From Acidimicrobiia bacterium (GTDB taxonomy: Bacteria > Actinomycetota > Acidimicrobiia > Spongiisociales > UBA5794): a stretch of 47,722 bases of DNA. Below, one piece after another: positions 1-8,322 of this stretch. Location: assembly GCA_030066875.1 (NCBI GenBank), contig JASJAS010000033.1, positions 1 to 47,722 on the forward strand, read 5' to 3'. The notes beneath the pieces were generated by a model. It saw nothing but the letters and a program-made list of their open reading frames with translations, had not been told where the DNA came from and did no database searches. Each line of letters starts with the position of its first letter. Position 1 is the first letter of the stretch. The position numbers were made by a program, and so were the translations under genes.

Positions 1-72
1 CCGGCCGAAGCTGGCGACCGATGGCACGCAAGACTTTGATCAAAGCAATAATAGCCTGCCAGACCGTCGGTT

Positions 73-990
73 GTGGCCCTAGAATATTCATCACATCAAT
101 ACTCAAGGAGACCGCAACCCGACCACAACGGAAGTCAGCCGACACTCGACGCCCTGGTTCCCCCCGACATGGCACGCAAAGCGGAAAAGGTCGGGGTGGC
201 CAAGGTCAATCTCGATGCGCCCAGCCTGTTCGCGTTAGCCGTGCTCGCCGGTGCCTTCATCGCATTGGGGGCAATCTTCGCTACGACGGTTACGACCGGG
301 GCAAGCAGCCTTCCGTTTGGGGTGGCGAAGGTCCTTGGAGGTAGCGCGTTCTGTCTTGGCCTGATCCTCGTCATCGCAGCAGGGGCCGAACTCTTCACCG
401 GCAACAACCTGATTGTCATGGCTTGGGCCGGCGGGAAGGTGTCAACCAAGCGCCTTCTCTACAACTGGGTGGTTGTCTACATCGGGAACTTCGTTGGGTC
501 GGTTCTGACCGCCTACATGATGTTCTTGAGCCGTCAGTATCTGTTCGGGGACGGCCAACTGGGACTGAACGTCCTCACCACCGCCAACGCCAAGACCGGG
601 CTCGACTTTGGCCAGGCGATCGTGTTGGGCATCTTCTGCAATGCCCTGGTTTGTTTGGCGGTTTGGCTCTCGTTCAGCGCCAGGAGCCTCACAGACAAGA
701 TCCTCGCGGTTCTATTCCCGATCACGGCTTTTGTCGCAGCCGGGTTTGAGCACTCGGTCGCCAATATGTACTTCATTCCAACCGGTTTGTTCGTCAAAGG
801 CGGAGCGGTGGCGGAATTCTGGGCGACCACAGGGTCAACTGCTTCCGAGTTCGCCAACTTGACGTGGACCAACTTCCTGCTTGCCAACCTGGTGCCGGTC
901 ACGATCGGCAACATCATTGGCGGAGTCGGTCTGGTTGGTCTCGTCTATTGGTTCATCTACCGCCGGCCGCAGCACCTCGCACAGGATTGA
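73..990 (+). CDS. formate/nitrite transporter (FNT/FocA family) channel
   Basis: This is a pentameric inner-membrane channel family for formate, nitrite or related small anions. The 305-residue product shows about six hydrophobic segments and strong FocA-like landmarks: an N-terminal amphipathic stretch LVPPDMARKAEKVGVAK, the loop GAELFTGNNLIV (the Omega-loop Thr region of FocA), and GFEHSVANMYFIPTG holding the central pore His. The C-terminal NLVPVTIGNIIGG is also typical. The start is uncertain. GTG at 73 has no clear Shine-Dalgarno sequence, while ATG at 169 would remove part of the conserved N-terminal helix; an AAGGAG at 104-109 has no start codon behind it. The gene stands alone ahead of the riboswitch. 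Formate would fit the one-carbon theme of the window, but the sequence does not separate formate from nitrite. Confidence 0.9.
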   Translation: MALEYSSHQYSRRPQPDHNGSQPTLDALVPPDMARKAEKVGVAKVNLDAPSLFALAVLAGAFIALGAIFATTVTTGASSLPFGVAKVLGGSAFCLGLILVIAAGAELFTGNNLIVMAWAGGKVSTKRLLYNWVVVYIGNFVGSVLTAYMMFLSRQYLFGDGQLGLNVLTTANAKTGLDFGQAIVLGIFCNALVCLAVWLSFSARSLTDKILAVLFPITAFVAAGFEHSVANMYFIPTGLFVKGGAVAEFWATTGSTASEFANLTWTNFLLANLVPVTIGNIIGGVGLVGLVYWFIYRRPQHLAQD

Positions 991-1007
991 CCCGGCCCTT
1001 CGGACCC

Positions 1008-1135
1008 TGGTATTGTTGTGATCAATGTCGGGCTGTGCCCGGCAGTCATAGGTTGAGCGAAGTCCGGTGAGATCCCGGCGCTGTCCCGCAACTGTGATGC
1101 CTACATGGCTAGCCAGGACGCCTCCCCTATGGCGG
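1008..1135 (+). promoter_or_regulatory. cobalamin (AdoCbl-type) riboswitch
   Basis: The leader carries the hallmark conserved blocks of the cobalamin riboswitch in order: AAGTCCGGTGAGATCCCGGC near 1060, GCTGTCCCGCAACTGTGA near 1079-1097, and AGCCAGGACGCC near 1110-1122. It lies directly upstream of btuF and the cob operon, the classic place for this element. The outer boundaries are approximate. By family knowledge, bound cobalamin would lower expression of uptake and synthesis genes. Confidence 0.92.
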
Positions 1136-1179
1136 TGAGATGCGCCTCCGGAGGAGGGGCCACTCCCACCTGACGGACC

Positions 1180-1208
1180 AAAACTCCTCCGAGAGAAGGA
1201 GGAGTTTT
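1180..1208 (+). promoter_or_regulatory. hairpin sequestering the btuF ribosome binding site
   Basis: An 11-bp perfect inverted repeat (AAAACTCCTCC at 1180-1190, GGAGGAGTTTT at 1198-1208) with a 7-base loop buries the Shine-Dalgarno GGAGGAG and the first two bases of the TTG start codon at 1207. A GGAGGAGG run near 1150-1157 could pair instead with the ACTCCTCC arm and free the site. This arrangement suggests translational control by the upstream riboswitch. A terminator reading is possible but less likely, because the T run is inside the stem. Confidence 0.75.
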
Positions 1209-2232
1209 GAAATCCCGGACCACCATCTTCCTGGCTGTCGCTTTTGCGCTGCTTGCAGCTTCCTGTGGTGATGACTCAGCGACCACAACAGCCGCCCCCG
1301 AGGCAACGACTACGGCAGCGCCCGCGACAACCACGGCAGCGCCAACGACCACCGCTGCCCCCACCACCACGACCGCTGCTCCCACGACAGCCGCCGCCGC
1401 CGACCCGTTGTTCCCGGTCACCGTTGACACCGACTCCGGCCCGGTAACGATCGAAGAACAGCCGTCCCAGATCATTTCCCTTTCACCGACGGCGACGGAG
1501 ACCCTGTTTGCCATCGGCGCCGGGGATCAGGTTGTGGCTGTCGACGAGTACTCGTACTACCCGGCCGAGGCGCCGGTAACCGACCTCTCCGGCTTTGCGC
1601 CCAATGTCGAAGCGATCCTGTCGTACGCCCCGGATCTACTGATCGTCGCCGGGAGCCCCGACGACCTTCAGGCCTCCGTCGAGTCGGTCGGTGTCCCCGT
1701 ACTCCTCATGGGGCCCGGGGCGACACTCGAAGACGTCTACACCCAGATAGAAACCCTCGGCGCGGCAACCGGTAATCCCGACGGTGCAGCGCATGTGGTC
1801 GCCGACATGCAAGCTCGTGTCGCCACCGCGTTAGACAGCTTCACCGCCTCCGATCCACCGCTGACCTACTACCACGAACTCGACAACTTCTACTACTCGG
1901 TGACGTCGCAGACGTTCATCGGGCACATCTACGGGTTGCTTGGTCTCGAGAACATCGCGGATGCGGCCGACCCCGATGGCTACGGCTACCCCCAACTCAC
2001 TGAAGAGTTCATCATCTCGGCGAATCCCTCGTTCATCTTCCTAGCCGATGCGCAGTGCTGCGGGGAGTCGGCAGAAACCGTGGCGGCGCGACCGGGCTGG
2101 AACTCGATGGAGGCTCTGGCCAGCGACCGTGTGGTCGAGGTCGACGCCGACATCGCCTCACGCTGGGGCCCGCGCACCGTCGACTTCATCGAGGCGATCG
2201 CCGCCCTACTCAGTGGAGATGGCGGCGGCTGA
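1207..2232 (+). CDS. btuF: cobalamin-type ABC transporter substrate-binding lipoprotein (BtuF-like)
   Basis: This extracytoplasmic binding protein (341 residues) should capture cobalamin or a corrinoid for BtuCD. A signal peptide ends in the lipobox LLAASC (Cys about residue 20), so the mature protein is a lipoprotein. A Thr/Ala/Pro-rich linker of about 45 residues follows, then a class III periplasmic-binding fold starting at FPVTVDTDSGPVTI and IISLSPTATETLFAIGAG. The TTG start at 1207 is the only one that gives a complete signal peptide, and it has a strong GGAGGAG site. The stop overlaps the btuC start (TGATG). The riboswitch upstream and cob genes downstream make a corrinoid ligand much more likely than a siderophore, which the same fold can also bind. 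Confidence 0.9.
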   Translation: MKSRTTIFLAVAFALLAASCGDDSATTTAAPEATTTAAPATTTAAPTTTAAPTTTTAAPTTAAAADPLFPVTVDTDSGPVTIEEQPSQIISLSPTATETLFAIGAGDQVVAVDEYSYYPAEAPVTDLSGFAPNVEAILSYAPDLLIVAGSPDDLQASVESVGVPVLLMGPGATLEDVYTQIETLGAATGNPDGAAHVVADMQARVATALDSFTASDPPLTYYHELDNFYYSVTSQTFIGHIYGLLGLENIADAADPDGYGYPQLTEEFIISANPSFIFLADAQCCGESAETVAARPGWNSMEALASDRVVEVDADIASRWGPRTVDFIEAIAALLSGDGGG

Positions 2233-3278
2233 TGGTGGAGACGACCGTCGCCCCGACCCGGCTCCCCGCCACCTGGCTGGTTCTCAGTTTCGTTGCGCTT
2301 GCGGGGGCCGCCACCGTGTCGATATCGGTGGGGGCGGCCGGGTTGTCGGTTGACGGGATCGTCGCCGAGTTGGTCGATCGTCTCCCCTGGATCGAAGCCG
2401 AGTCCGACTTGTCGGCGACCGCTTCGGGCATCCTCTGGCAGGTGCGGATGCCGCGGATTGCACTTGGGGTTCTGGTCGGAGGGATGCTGGCCCTGGCCGG
2501 CACCTCCTACCAGGGCATATTCCGCAACCCGCTGGCGGATCCATACCTGCTCGGCGTCGCTGCGGGGGCCGGTCTGGGTGCGACCCTGGCCATCGTCTTT
2601 GGGCCCGACACAGGCGGAACATCACTCGCCGTCGTCGCACCTGCTGCCTTCGTCGGGGCGCTGGTGGCCGCGATCGGCTCCTATCTGTTGGGCACGGTTG
2701 GCAGGGCAACGACGACGTCGCTGATACTCGCAGGCGTCGCGGTGGCCGCCTTCCTGACGTCGATCCAGACTTATGTGCAGCTACGGAACACCGACTCATT
2801 GCGCGACGTCGTCAGCTGGATGCTCGGCAGGCTGTCAACCGCCGGCTGGGGCGAGATCCGAGCCATCCTGCCGCTCGTGATCGTGAGTTCGATCGTCCTG
2901 CTGCTTCATCGCCGGTTGCTGGACGTGCTTGCGTTGGGTGATGACGAAGCGACCGCATTGGGTGTGCAGGTAACGACCGTCAGGCTGGTAGTGCTGGTCG
3001 CTGCGAGTCTCGGCACCGCGGCGGTTGTCGCCGTCAGCGGCTTGATCGGCTTTGTCGGGATCATCGTTCCCCACGCACTCCGCCTCACCATCGGCACCAG
3101 TTACGCACGGTTGATTCCGCTCTCCTTTGTTGCCGGCGCGACGTTCCTCGTACTCGCTGATCTCCTGGCTCGCACCCTGATCTCACCGGCCGAACTTCCC
3201 ATCGGCGTCGTAACAGCCTTCTTTGGGGCCCCCTTCTTCCTTGGCATCCTGCATCTGACCGAAAGGGCAGCAACATGA
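2232..3278 (+). CDS. btuC: cobalamin ABC transporter permease (BtuC/FecCD family)
   Basis: This is the membrane subunit of the corrinoid importer, about 348 residues with roughly ten hydrophobic segments, the usual BtuC/FecCD topology. Family landmarks include MPRIALGVLVGGMLALAGTS followed by YQGIFRNPLADPYLLG, the SWMLGRLS loop, and GLIGFVGIIVPHALRL, which faces the ATPase. I start it at ATG 2232, which overlaps the btuF stop. The reading frame stays open further upstream, but that part has no family similarity. It overlaps btuD by four bases (ATGA), so the three transporter genes are translationally coupled. Confidence 0.93.
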   Translation: MVETTVAPTRLPATWLVLSFVALAGAATVSISVGAAGLSVDGIVAELVDRLPWIEAESDLSATASGILWQVRMPRIALGVLVGGMLALAGTSYQGIFRNPLADPYLLGVAAGAGLGATLAIVFGPDTGGTSLAVVAPAAFVGALVAAIGSYLLGTVGRATTTSLILAGVAVAAFLTSIQTYVQLRNTDSLRDVVSWMLGRLSTAGWGEIRAILPLVIVSSIVLLLHRRLLDVLALGDDEATALGVQVTTVRLVVLVAASLGTAAVVAVSGLIGFVGIIVPHALRLTIGTSYARLIPLSFVAGATFLVLADLLARTLISPAELPIGVVTAFFGAPFFLGILHLTERAAT

Positions 3279-4087
3279 GCGCGATCGATTTCGAGAACGT
3301 GTCGGTCCACTACGGCCTCGAGCCCGTTCTCGAGAGCCTGAGTTTCACCGTCGAATCCGGGTCGTGGGTCTCAGTGATCGGGCCGAACGGCGCCGGTAAG
3401 TCAACGATGTTGCGCGCTCTGGTTGGACTGACCCCGTTCAGTGGTTCGATCGCAATCGCAGGTCGGTCGGTCGAACGGATGCGCCGCCGCGAGCTGGCGC
3501 GGGCTCTTGCCTATGTGCCCCAGACGCCTGAGCATCCGGCCGGCATGTCTGTGTTCGACTACGTGATGCTTGGCCGCACCCCGCATCGCTCCTACCTTGG
3601 ATCAGGCAACAGCAATGACCTAGCGGTTGTTCGCGACATACTTGCGCTGCTCGATCTCGAGCGCCTTGCGCGGCGGCCGGTGAGTTCCGTTTCTGGAGGT
3701 GAGGCGCAGCGAGCAGCCATTGCAAGAGCCGTCGCTCAGCAAGCCCCGGTGCTACTGCTCGACGAACCCACGTCTTCCCTCGACATCGCAAGGCAGCAAG
3801 AGGTCATGAACCTGATCGACGGTCTCCGCAGCTCAGAAGGCCTCACGGTCATTTCGACGATGCACGATCTGACGCTCGCCGGCCAGTACGCCGACCGACT
3901 GCTGCTTCTTGCCGACGGCACAGTTCGGGGAGATGGAATCTCCCGCGAGGTTCTCACAACGGAGGCGATCGAACGGCACTACGGCGCATATGTGCGCGTC
4001 GTGGAGGACGACGATGGCGCAATCACCGTGGTTCCCTTGCGGCCGGGCCGCCAAGCAGAACTCGACGAGGCCCCGTCGGAACGGTGA
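3275..4087 (+). CDS. btuD: cobalamin ABC transporter ATP-binding protein (BtuD-like)
   Basis: This cytoplasmic ATPase (270 residues) powers the BtuFC importer. The Walker A motif GPNGAGKS sits near residue 38. The signature SGGEAQR, Walker B VLLLDEPTSSLD and switch His in STMHDLTLAGQ follow in the normal order. It belongs to the FepC/BtuD branch, which also serves siderophores; the riboswitch and the flanking cob genes point to corrinoids. The start overlaps the btuC stop and the next gene begins four bases after its stop. Confidence 0.92.
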   Translation: MSAIDFENVSVHYGLEPVLESLSFTVESGSWVSVIGPNGAGKSTMLRALVGLTPFSGSIAIAGRSVERMRRRELARALAYVPQTPEHPAGMSVFDYVMLGRTPHRSYLGSGNSNDLAVVRDILALLDLERLARRPVSSVSGGEAQRAAIARAVAQQAPVLLLDEPTSSLDIARQQEVMNLIDGLRSSEGLTVISTMHDLTLAGQYADRLLLLADGTVRGDGISREVLTTEAIERHYGAYVRVVEDDDGAITVVPLRPGRQAELDEAPSER

Positions 4088-4091
4088 AGCG

Positions 4092-5507
4092 ATGGCGGCG
4101 ATCATGGTCCAAGGGTGCACGAGTTCTGCGGGGAAGAGCTTCATCGTCACCGCGCTTGCTCGCATCTATTCAAGGCGCGGCGTCTCAGTAGCTCCTTTCA
4201 AGGGGCAGAACATGTCCAACAATGCCCGAGTCGTCGACGGCGGCGAGATCGGTGTCGCCCAGTGGCTCCAGGCGCGGGCCGCACGATTGCGGGCGGAGAC
4301 TCGGATGAATCCGCTGCTCATCAAGCCGGAAGCCGGGGGCAGCCAAGTCATCCGCAATGGGGTGGTGGACGTCGAGGCAAGCCGAAGCGAGTGGCGAGGA
4401 CGCTCGGTACGTCTGTGGCCGGCCGTCCAGGATGCGCTTCGTTCCCTGCTGAATGATTTCGATCTCGTACTGATCGAGGGCGCCGGAAGCCCGGCGGAAA
4501 CGAACCTCGCAGCGAGTGACATCGCCAATATGAAGGTTGCAGACGAAGCAGACGCGCCGGTGATTCTGGCCGCCGACATCGATCGGGGCGGTGCGTTCGC
4601 CCATCTGTACGGCACGTGTGCGCTGCTGCCCGAGCGGCACCAGAAGCGGGTCACCGGCTACATCCTCAACAAGTTCCGCGGCGATGCGGAACTGCTGGAG
4701 CCCGCGCCGACTGACCTGACCGCGATGACTGGCATGGCACATCTCGGCACCTTGCCGTACATCGAGCATGACCTTCCCGACGAGGACAATGCATCATTGA
4801 TCGCCCGCCCGTCGCGAGACGGTCTCGCCAGAGTCGTCATCGTTCGATGGCCGACCATCTCAAACCTCGATGAGTTTGCACAACTCGGGCAGGTAGCCAA
4901 CATCGAATGGGCCGAGCACCCGAGCCAGCTCTCAGGAGCTGACGTGATCGTCCTTCCCGGATCCAAACATGTCACCTCGGACCTCGGATGGTTTCGGGCC
5001 AACGGCTTCGAAGCACCGCTGCTCAGAATGGCCCAAGCGGGAACACCCATCATCGGAATCTGTGGTGGGATGCAGATACTGGGCGGAAGGATCGTCGACC
5101 CTCACGGTGTCGACGGATCGGGACACGGGCTGGGCCTGCTACCGCTGACCACCGTTTTTGACCAAGAGAAGCTCGTGGACAACACCCGTCTTCGGTTCTC
5201 CGAAGTTCCCGGACCATGGCTTCCGCTTTCGGGGATCGAGTACGACGGCTACGACATAAGGCATGGCCGCATCATCCCGACCGCCGAGGACAGGACAACG
5301 CAGGTTCTACCCAACAACGCCGGTTTCGTTTCCAACAACATCCTGGGCATCGCGACGCACGGCCTGCTCGAGAACTCAACAGCGCTGGGGGCATTGTTCG
5401 GGTCAACACCCGAAGAGTCCCTCGATGCTGCGATCGATCGGATAGCCGATGTCGCAGAGGAGCATCTCGACCTGCCCGCGATCGACCAACTCGCCGGTAT
5501 CTCATGA
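4092..5507 (+). CDS. cobQ: cobyric acid synthase, glutamine-hydrolysing (CobQ)
   Basis: CobQ amidates four carboxylates of adenosylcobyrinic acid a,c-diamide, using glutamine and ATP. The 471-residue product starts with the P-loop-like MVQGCTSSAGKSF and the very conserved APFKGQNMSNNA. Its C-terminal type-1 glutaminase domain has the nucleophile Cys in GICGGMQILGG and the catalytic His in GIATHGLLEN. ATG 4092 was chosen because the family N-terminus begins there, although the frame is open further upstream. The stop overlaps cobO (ATGA). The length is normal and all key motifs are intact. Confidence 0.95.
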   Translation: MAAIMVQGCTSSAGKSFIVTALARIYSRRGVSVAPFKGQNMSNNARVVDGGEIGVAQWLQARAARLRAETRMNPLLIKPEAGGSQVIRNGVVDVEASRSEWRGRSVRLWPAVQDALRSLLNDFDLVLIEGAGSPAETNLAASDIANMKVADEADAPVILAADIDRGGAFAHLYGTCALLPERHQKRVTGYILNKFRGDAELLEPAPTDLTAMTGMAHLGTLPYIEHDLPDEDNASLIARPSRDGLARVVIVRWPTISNLDEFAQLGQVANIEWAEHPSQLSGADVIVLPGSKHVTSDLGWFRANGFEAPLLRMAQAGTPIIGICGGMQILGGRIVDPHGVDGSGHGLGLLPLTTVFDQEKLVDNTRLRFSEVPGPWLPLSGIEYDGYDIRHGRIIPTAEDRTTQVLPNNAGFVSNNILGIATHGLLENSTALGALFGSTPEESLDAAIDRIADVAEEHLDLPAIDQLAGIS

Positions 5508-6037
5508 GCGGCAAGACCCGACAGCCGTCGCTCGTCATTGTCAACACCGGTGACGGCAAAGGCAAGACGTCCGCCGCCATGGGCATCGCGCTGCGGGGTG
5601 TGGCTCGCGGATGGCGCGTCGGGGTCGTGCAGTTCATCAAGTCGGCGAAGTGGAAGACCGGCGAATCGAAACTGGCCGATCGGCTCGGCATCGATTGGTG
5701 GAACACGGGCGACGGCTGGACGTGGGAAGCCGATGACCTCGAGACCAGTGCTCGACTTGGGCGCGAAGCCTGGGCGCTGGCAACGCAGCTGATCGGTGCC
5801 GGGGATCACCAGTTGCTCGTCCTCGATGAAATCACCTACCCGATGACACTCGGCTGGATCGACACCGGCGAGGTGGTCAATGTGATTACCAATCGGCCCT
5901 CCGGCGTGAATGTTGTGCTGACCGGTCGAGATGCCCCCGATGAGATCCTCGCCATCGCCGACACCGCCACTGAGATGCGCAAGATCAAGCACGTCTACGA
6001 CCAGGGCATAGCGGCCAAGAAGGGAATCGACTTCTGA
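5504..6037 (+). CDS. cobO: cob(I)yrinic acid a,c-diamide adenosyltransferase (CobO family)
   Basis: This enzyme transfers the 5'-deoxyadenosyl group of ATP to Co(I) corrinoids. The 177-residue protein has the CobA/CobO P-loop GDGKGKTSAAMGIALR near the N-terminus, VGVVQFIKSAKWKTGE, and the Walker B-like LLVLDEITYPMTLGW. The ATG at 5504 overlaps the cobQ stop and the stop overlaps the cobU start, so translation is probably coupled. It may adenosylate both salvaged and newly made corrinoids. Confidence 0.94.
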   Translation: MSGKTRQPSLVIVNTGDGKGKTSAAMGIALRGVARGWRVGVVQFIKSAKWKTGESKLADRLGIDWWNTGDGWTWEADDLETSARLGREAWALATQLIGAGDHQLLVLDEITYPMTLGWIDTGEVVNVITNRPSGVNVVLTGRDAPDEILAIADTATEMRKIKHVYDQGIAAKKGIDF

Positions 6038-6585
6038 TGGCCTTGACCGTTCTCATCGGCGGCGCCCGCTCGGGCAAGAGCGCTACGGCATCCGCCCTCG
6101 CGCACCAGATCGGGCGGCCTGTGACCTACATTGCGACCGCCACCGCCGGCGATGATGAAATGGCCGAACGCATCGACCGCCACCGGACAGAACGACCGGC
6201 GGGCTGGGTGACCATCGAGGAACCAACCCGACTTGAGGCAAGACTTGCGGGCATCGACGAACACGACACGATCATCATCGACTGCCTCACCCTCTGGCTG
6301 ACCAACATGATGGGCACCGGCGCCGACGAACCCGACATACTGAAAGCGGCCAGAGCCATCGCAAGTGCCGCGGCCGGGCGACGTGGAGAAACCATCGCCG
6401 TGACCAACGAAGTAGGGCTGGGCCTGGTACCCCCGAACCCGCTCGGCCGCCAATTCCGGGATCTTGCCGGCCGCGTGAACCGGTGCTTTGTCGATGAATC
6501 CCACCGCACATGCCTTGTCGTTGCAGGACGAGTCCTGCCTCTGCTCGAACTTTCCGATTGGGAGGACCCAAGAGATGACCATTGA
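6037..6585 (+). CDS. cobU: adenosylcobinamide kinase / adenosylcobinamide-phosphate guanylyltransferase (CobU)
   Basis: This bifunctional enzyme phosphorylates adenosylcobinamide and then attaches GMP, giving AdoCbi-GDP for CobS. The 182-residue protein has the P-loop GGARSGKSATASALA at residues 7-21, the DRHRTERPAGWVTIEEP segment with the His used for guanylylation, and the conserved DCLTLWLTN and TNEVGLGLVP. The length is typical. It overlaps cobO by one base and cobT by eleven bases. Confidence 0.95.
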   Translation: MALTVLIGGARSGKSATASALAHQIGRPVTYIATATAGDDEMAERIDRHRTERPAGWVTIEEPTRLEARLAGIDEHDTIIIDCLTLWLTNMMGTGADEPDILKAARAIASAAAGRRGETIAVTNEVGLGLVPPNPLGRQFRDLAGRVNRCFVDESHRTCLVVAGRVLPLLELSDWEDPRDDH

Positions 6586-7567
6586 CGTCCAAGGCCTGCT
6601 GGCCGAGGCACCGCCGCCCGACCAGGCCGCAGCAGCGCAAGTCCGCGAACGCGCGGCAAACGTCCTCCGACCCGGCGGCGCGCTGCAGCGCCTCGACGAG
6701 ATCGCCGCGTGGCTGGCTGGATGGCAGAGAACGCCCCGGCCGAGTGTCGACCGGCCCGAGATACTCCTGTTTGCGGCCGACCACGGCGTGTCCATTGATG
6801 GCGTGAGCGCGTATCCCGCAGAGATCACAGCGGCGATGTGCCATGCCGTGGAACAAAGCCAGGCAACTGTTACCGCATTCGCCAAGGATCTCGGTGCGGC
6901 GGTATCCCTTGTTGACGTTGGCGTAGGCAACCCGACCGGCAATCTCAGAATCGAGCCGGCATTGGATGAGGCCCGTTTTAACGCAGCGTTCGACGCCGGG
7001 CGTGCGGCGGTGGCAAGGGGCGACGCCGACATTCTCGTGCTCGGCGAAATGGGAATCGGGAACACGACGCCCGCAGCGGCAATCGCCGCCGCCATCAGCG
7101 GTGGTGATCCGGCCAAGTGGGTGGGCCCGGGCACGGGTGTGGCCGGTGACCAACTCGATCACAAGCGCACCGTGGTCAAAGAGGCCGTCGAACGAATCAC
7201 CGACGTGGTCGATCCGATGGAAATACTCCGTCAAGTGGGCGGAGCCGAACTCGTGGCGATGGCGGGCGCCGCCGTCGAAGCCCGGCTCCGCTCGGTGCCG
7301 ATTCTTCTCGACGGCTATGTCGTCACTGCGGCTCTGCTCCCGATCCATGAAGCCGCGCCTGGGTCACTCGACCATGTCCTCGCCGGCCACCGCTCTCCCG
7401 AACCCGGACACGGTTGGCTGCTGGAGCGCATGAACATGGAACCTCTGCTTGACCTCGGACTCCGTCTCGGCGAGGGTTCAGGTGCCTTGGCCGCTCTCCC
7501 GCTGGTTCGATTGGCTGTCGCGGGCGTCCTCAACGTTGCGACGTTTGCCGAGGCAGGGCTGGTCTGA
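6575..7567 (+). CDS. cobT: nicotinate-nucleotide-dimethylbenzimidazole phosphoribosyltransferase (CobT)
   Basis: CobT makes alpha-ribazole-5'-phosphate from a benzimidazole base and nicotinate mononucleotide, the activated lower ligand of cobalamin. The 330-residue product has ILLFAADHGVSIDGVSAYP, LGEMGIGNTTPAAAIAAA and the C-terminal LDLGLRLGEGSGALAALP with the catalytic Glu. ATG 6575 lies inside the end of cobU and is preceded by GGAGGACCCAAGAG, which can serve as its ribosome binding site. No dimethylbenzimidazole synthase is visible, so the base may be made elsewhere or imported. Confidence 0.95.
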   Translation: MTIDVQGLLAEAPPPDQAAAAQVRERAANVLRPGGALQRLDEIAAWLAGWQRTPRPSVDRPEILLFAADHGVSIDGVSAYPAEITAAMCHAVEQSQATVTAFAKDLGAAVSLVDVGVGNPTGNLRIEPALDEARFNAAFDAGRAAVARGDADILVLGEMGIGNTTPAAAIAAAISGGDPAKWVGPGTGVAGDQLDHKRTVVKEAVERITDVVDPMEILRQVGGAELVAMAGAAVEARLRSVPILLDGYVVTAALLPIHEAAPGSLDHVLAGHRSPEPGHGWLLERMNMEPLLDLGLRLGEGSGALAALPLVRLAVAGVLNVATFAEAGLV

Positions 7568-8322
7568 TGCGGAGCCTGCGGCTGGCGCTGGCATTCCTGA
7601 CGCGGATTCCCTTGACCCCGACCGACCCGGTCGCATTTCCCACCCCTGCAATCGGCGTCTTGTTCCCGGTCGCCGGACTCGTCATCGGTGGCTTGGTCGG
7701 TGGCGTCTACTGGCTGACGGCCGAAGTCTTGCCCACCGGCCCTGCCGCAATTGTGGCCGTTGCTTTCAGTGTGCTGATCACTGGAGGCTTTCACGAAGAC
7801 GGGCTGGCCGACACATTTGATGCGCTCGGCGGCGGGCAAGATCGCGAAAGTGCCCTTCGCATCTTCAAGGACTCGCGCCTCGGCACGTTCGGAGTGGCTG
7901 CGATCGTCGTGTCGCTGCTACTCCGCACGGCGCTCCTTGGGGGACTTGATGCAACAACCGGCCTACTCGCATTGATGGCGGCACACGTGATAGGACGCGC
8001 CACCACCGCTGCAGCTATGGGATTCGCAACCCCGGCGACATCCGGCCTTGGCACCTCGCTGATGACCGGGTTCACAGTCGCTCATTCGTTCGGGGCCACG
8101 GCTATCGGCCTGGGTATTGGTCTCGCACTCATCGGCCCGGCAGCACTCATTGGACTCGGGCTAACAATCCTGGCCGCGGTTGCGCTGGGACGCTGGGCGA
8201 CCGGCAAGATGGGAGGCGTGACCGGAGACGTTCTTGGAGCAATCGAGCAGTGTGGGGAAGTCGCCGTACTCGCCGCCGTAGTTGCCACGGCAGATCTGTG
8301 GAGCCTCCCATGGTGGAATTGA
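7567..8322 (+). CDS. cobS: adenosylcobinamide-GDP ribazoletransferase (CobS)
   Basis: This integral membrane cobalamin synthase joins AdoCbi-GDP and alpha-ribazole(-phosphate). The 251-residue protein starts directly with the family motif LRLALAFLTRIPL. The metal-binding acidic motif HEDGLADTFDALGGG is near residue 78, followed by FKDSRLGTFG, with several hydrophobic helices after that. The start overlaps the cobT stop by one base (TGATG), and the end overlaps cobC. Confidence 0.94.
   Translation: MRSLRLALAFLTRIPLTPTDPVAFPTPAIGVLFPVAGLVIGGLVGGVYWLTAEVLPTGPAAIVAVAFSVLITGGFHEDGLADTFDALGGGQDRESALRIFKDSRLGTFGVAAIVVSLLLRTALLGGLDATTGLLALMAAHVIGRATTAAAMGFATPATSGLGTSLMTGFTVAHSFGATAIGLGIGLALIGPAALIGLGLTILAAVALGRWATGKMGGVTGDVLGAIEQCGEVAVLAAVVATADLWSLPWWN

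Noticed and set aside
1275-1400. GC-rich triplet repeats (ACC/GCC/ACG) in the lipoprotein genes, also near 19735-19850, 23760-23880 and 25185-25245
   Set aside because: They encode the Thr/Ala/Glu-rich linker after the lipid-anchored Cys. They are protein linkers, not a separate repeat locus.
5995-7348. Two long minus-strand frames opposite cobU and cobT
   Set aside because: Both are antisense to genes with full family motifs and show no recognisable sequence.
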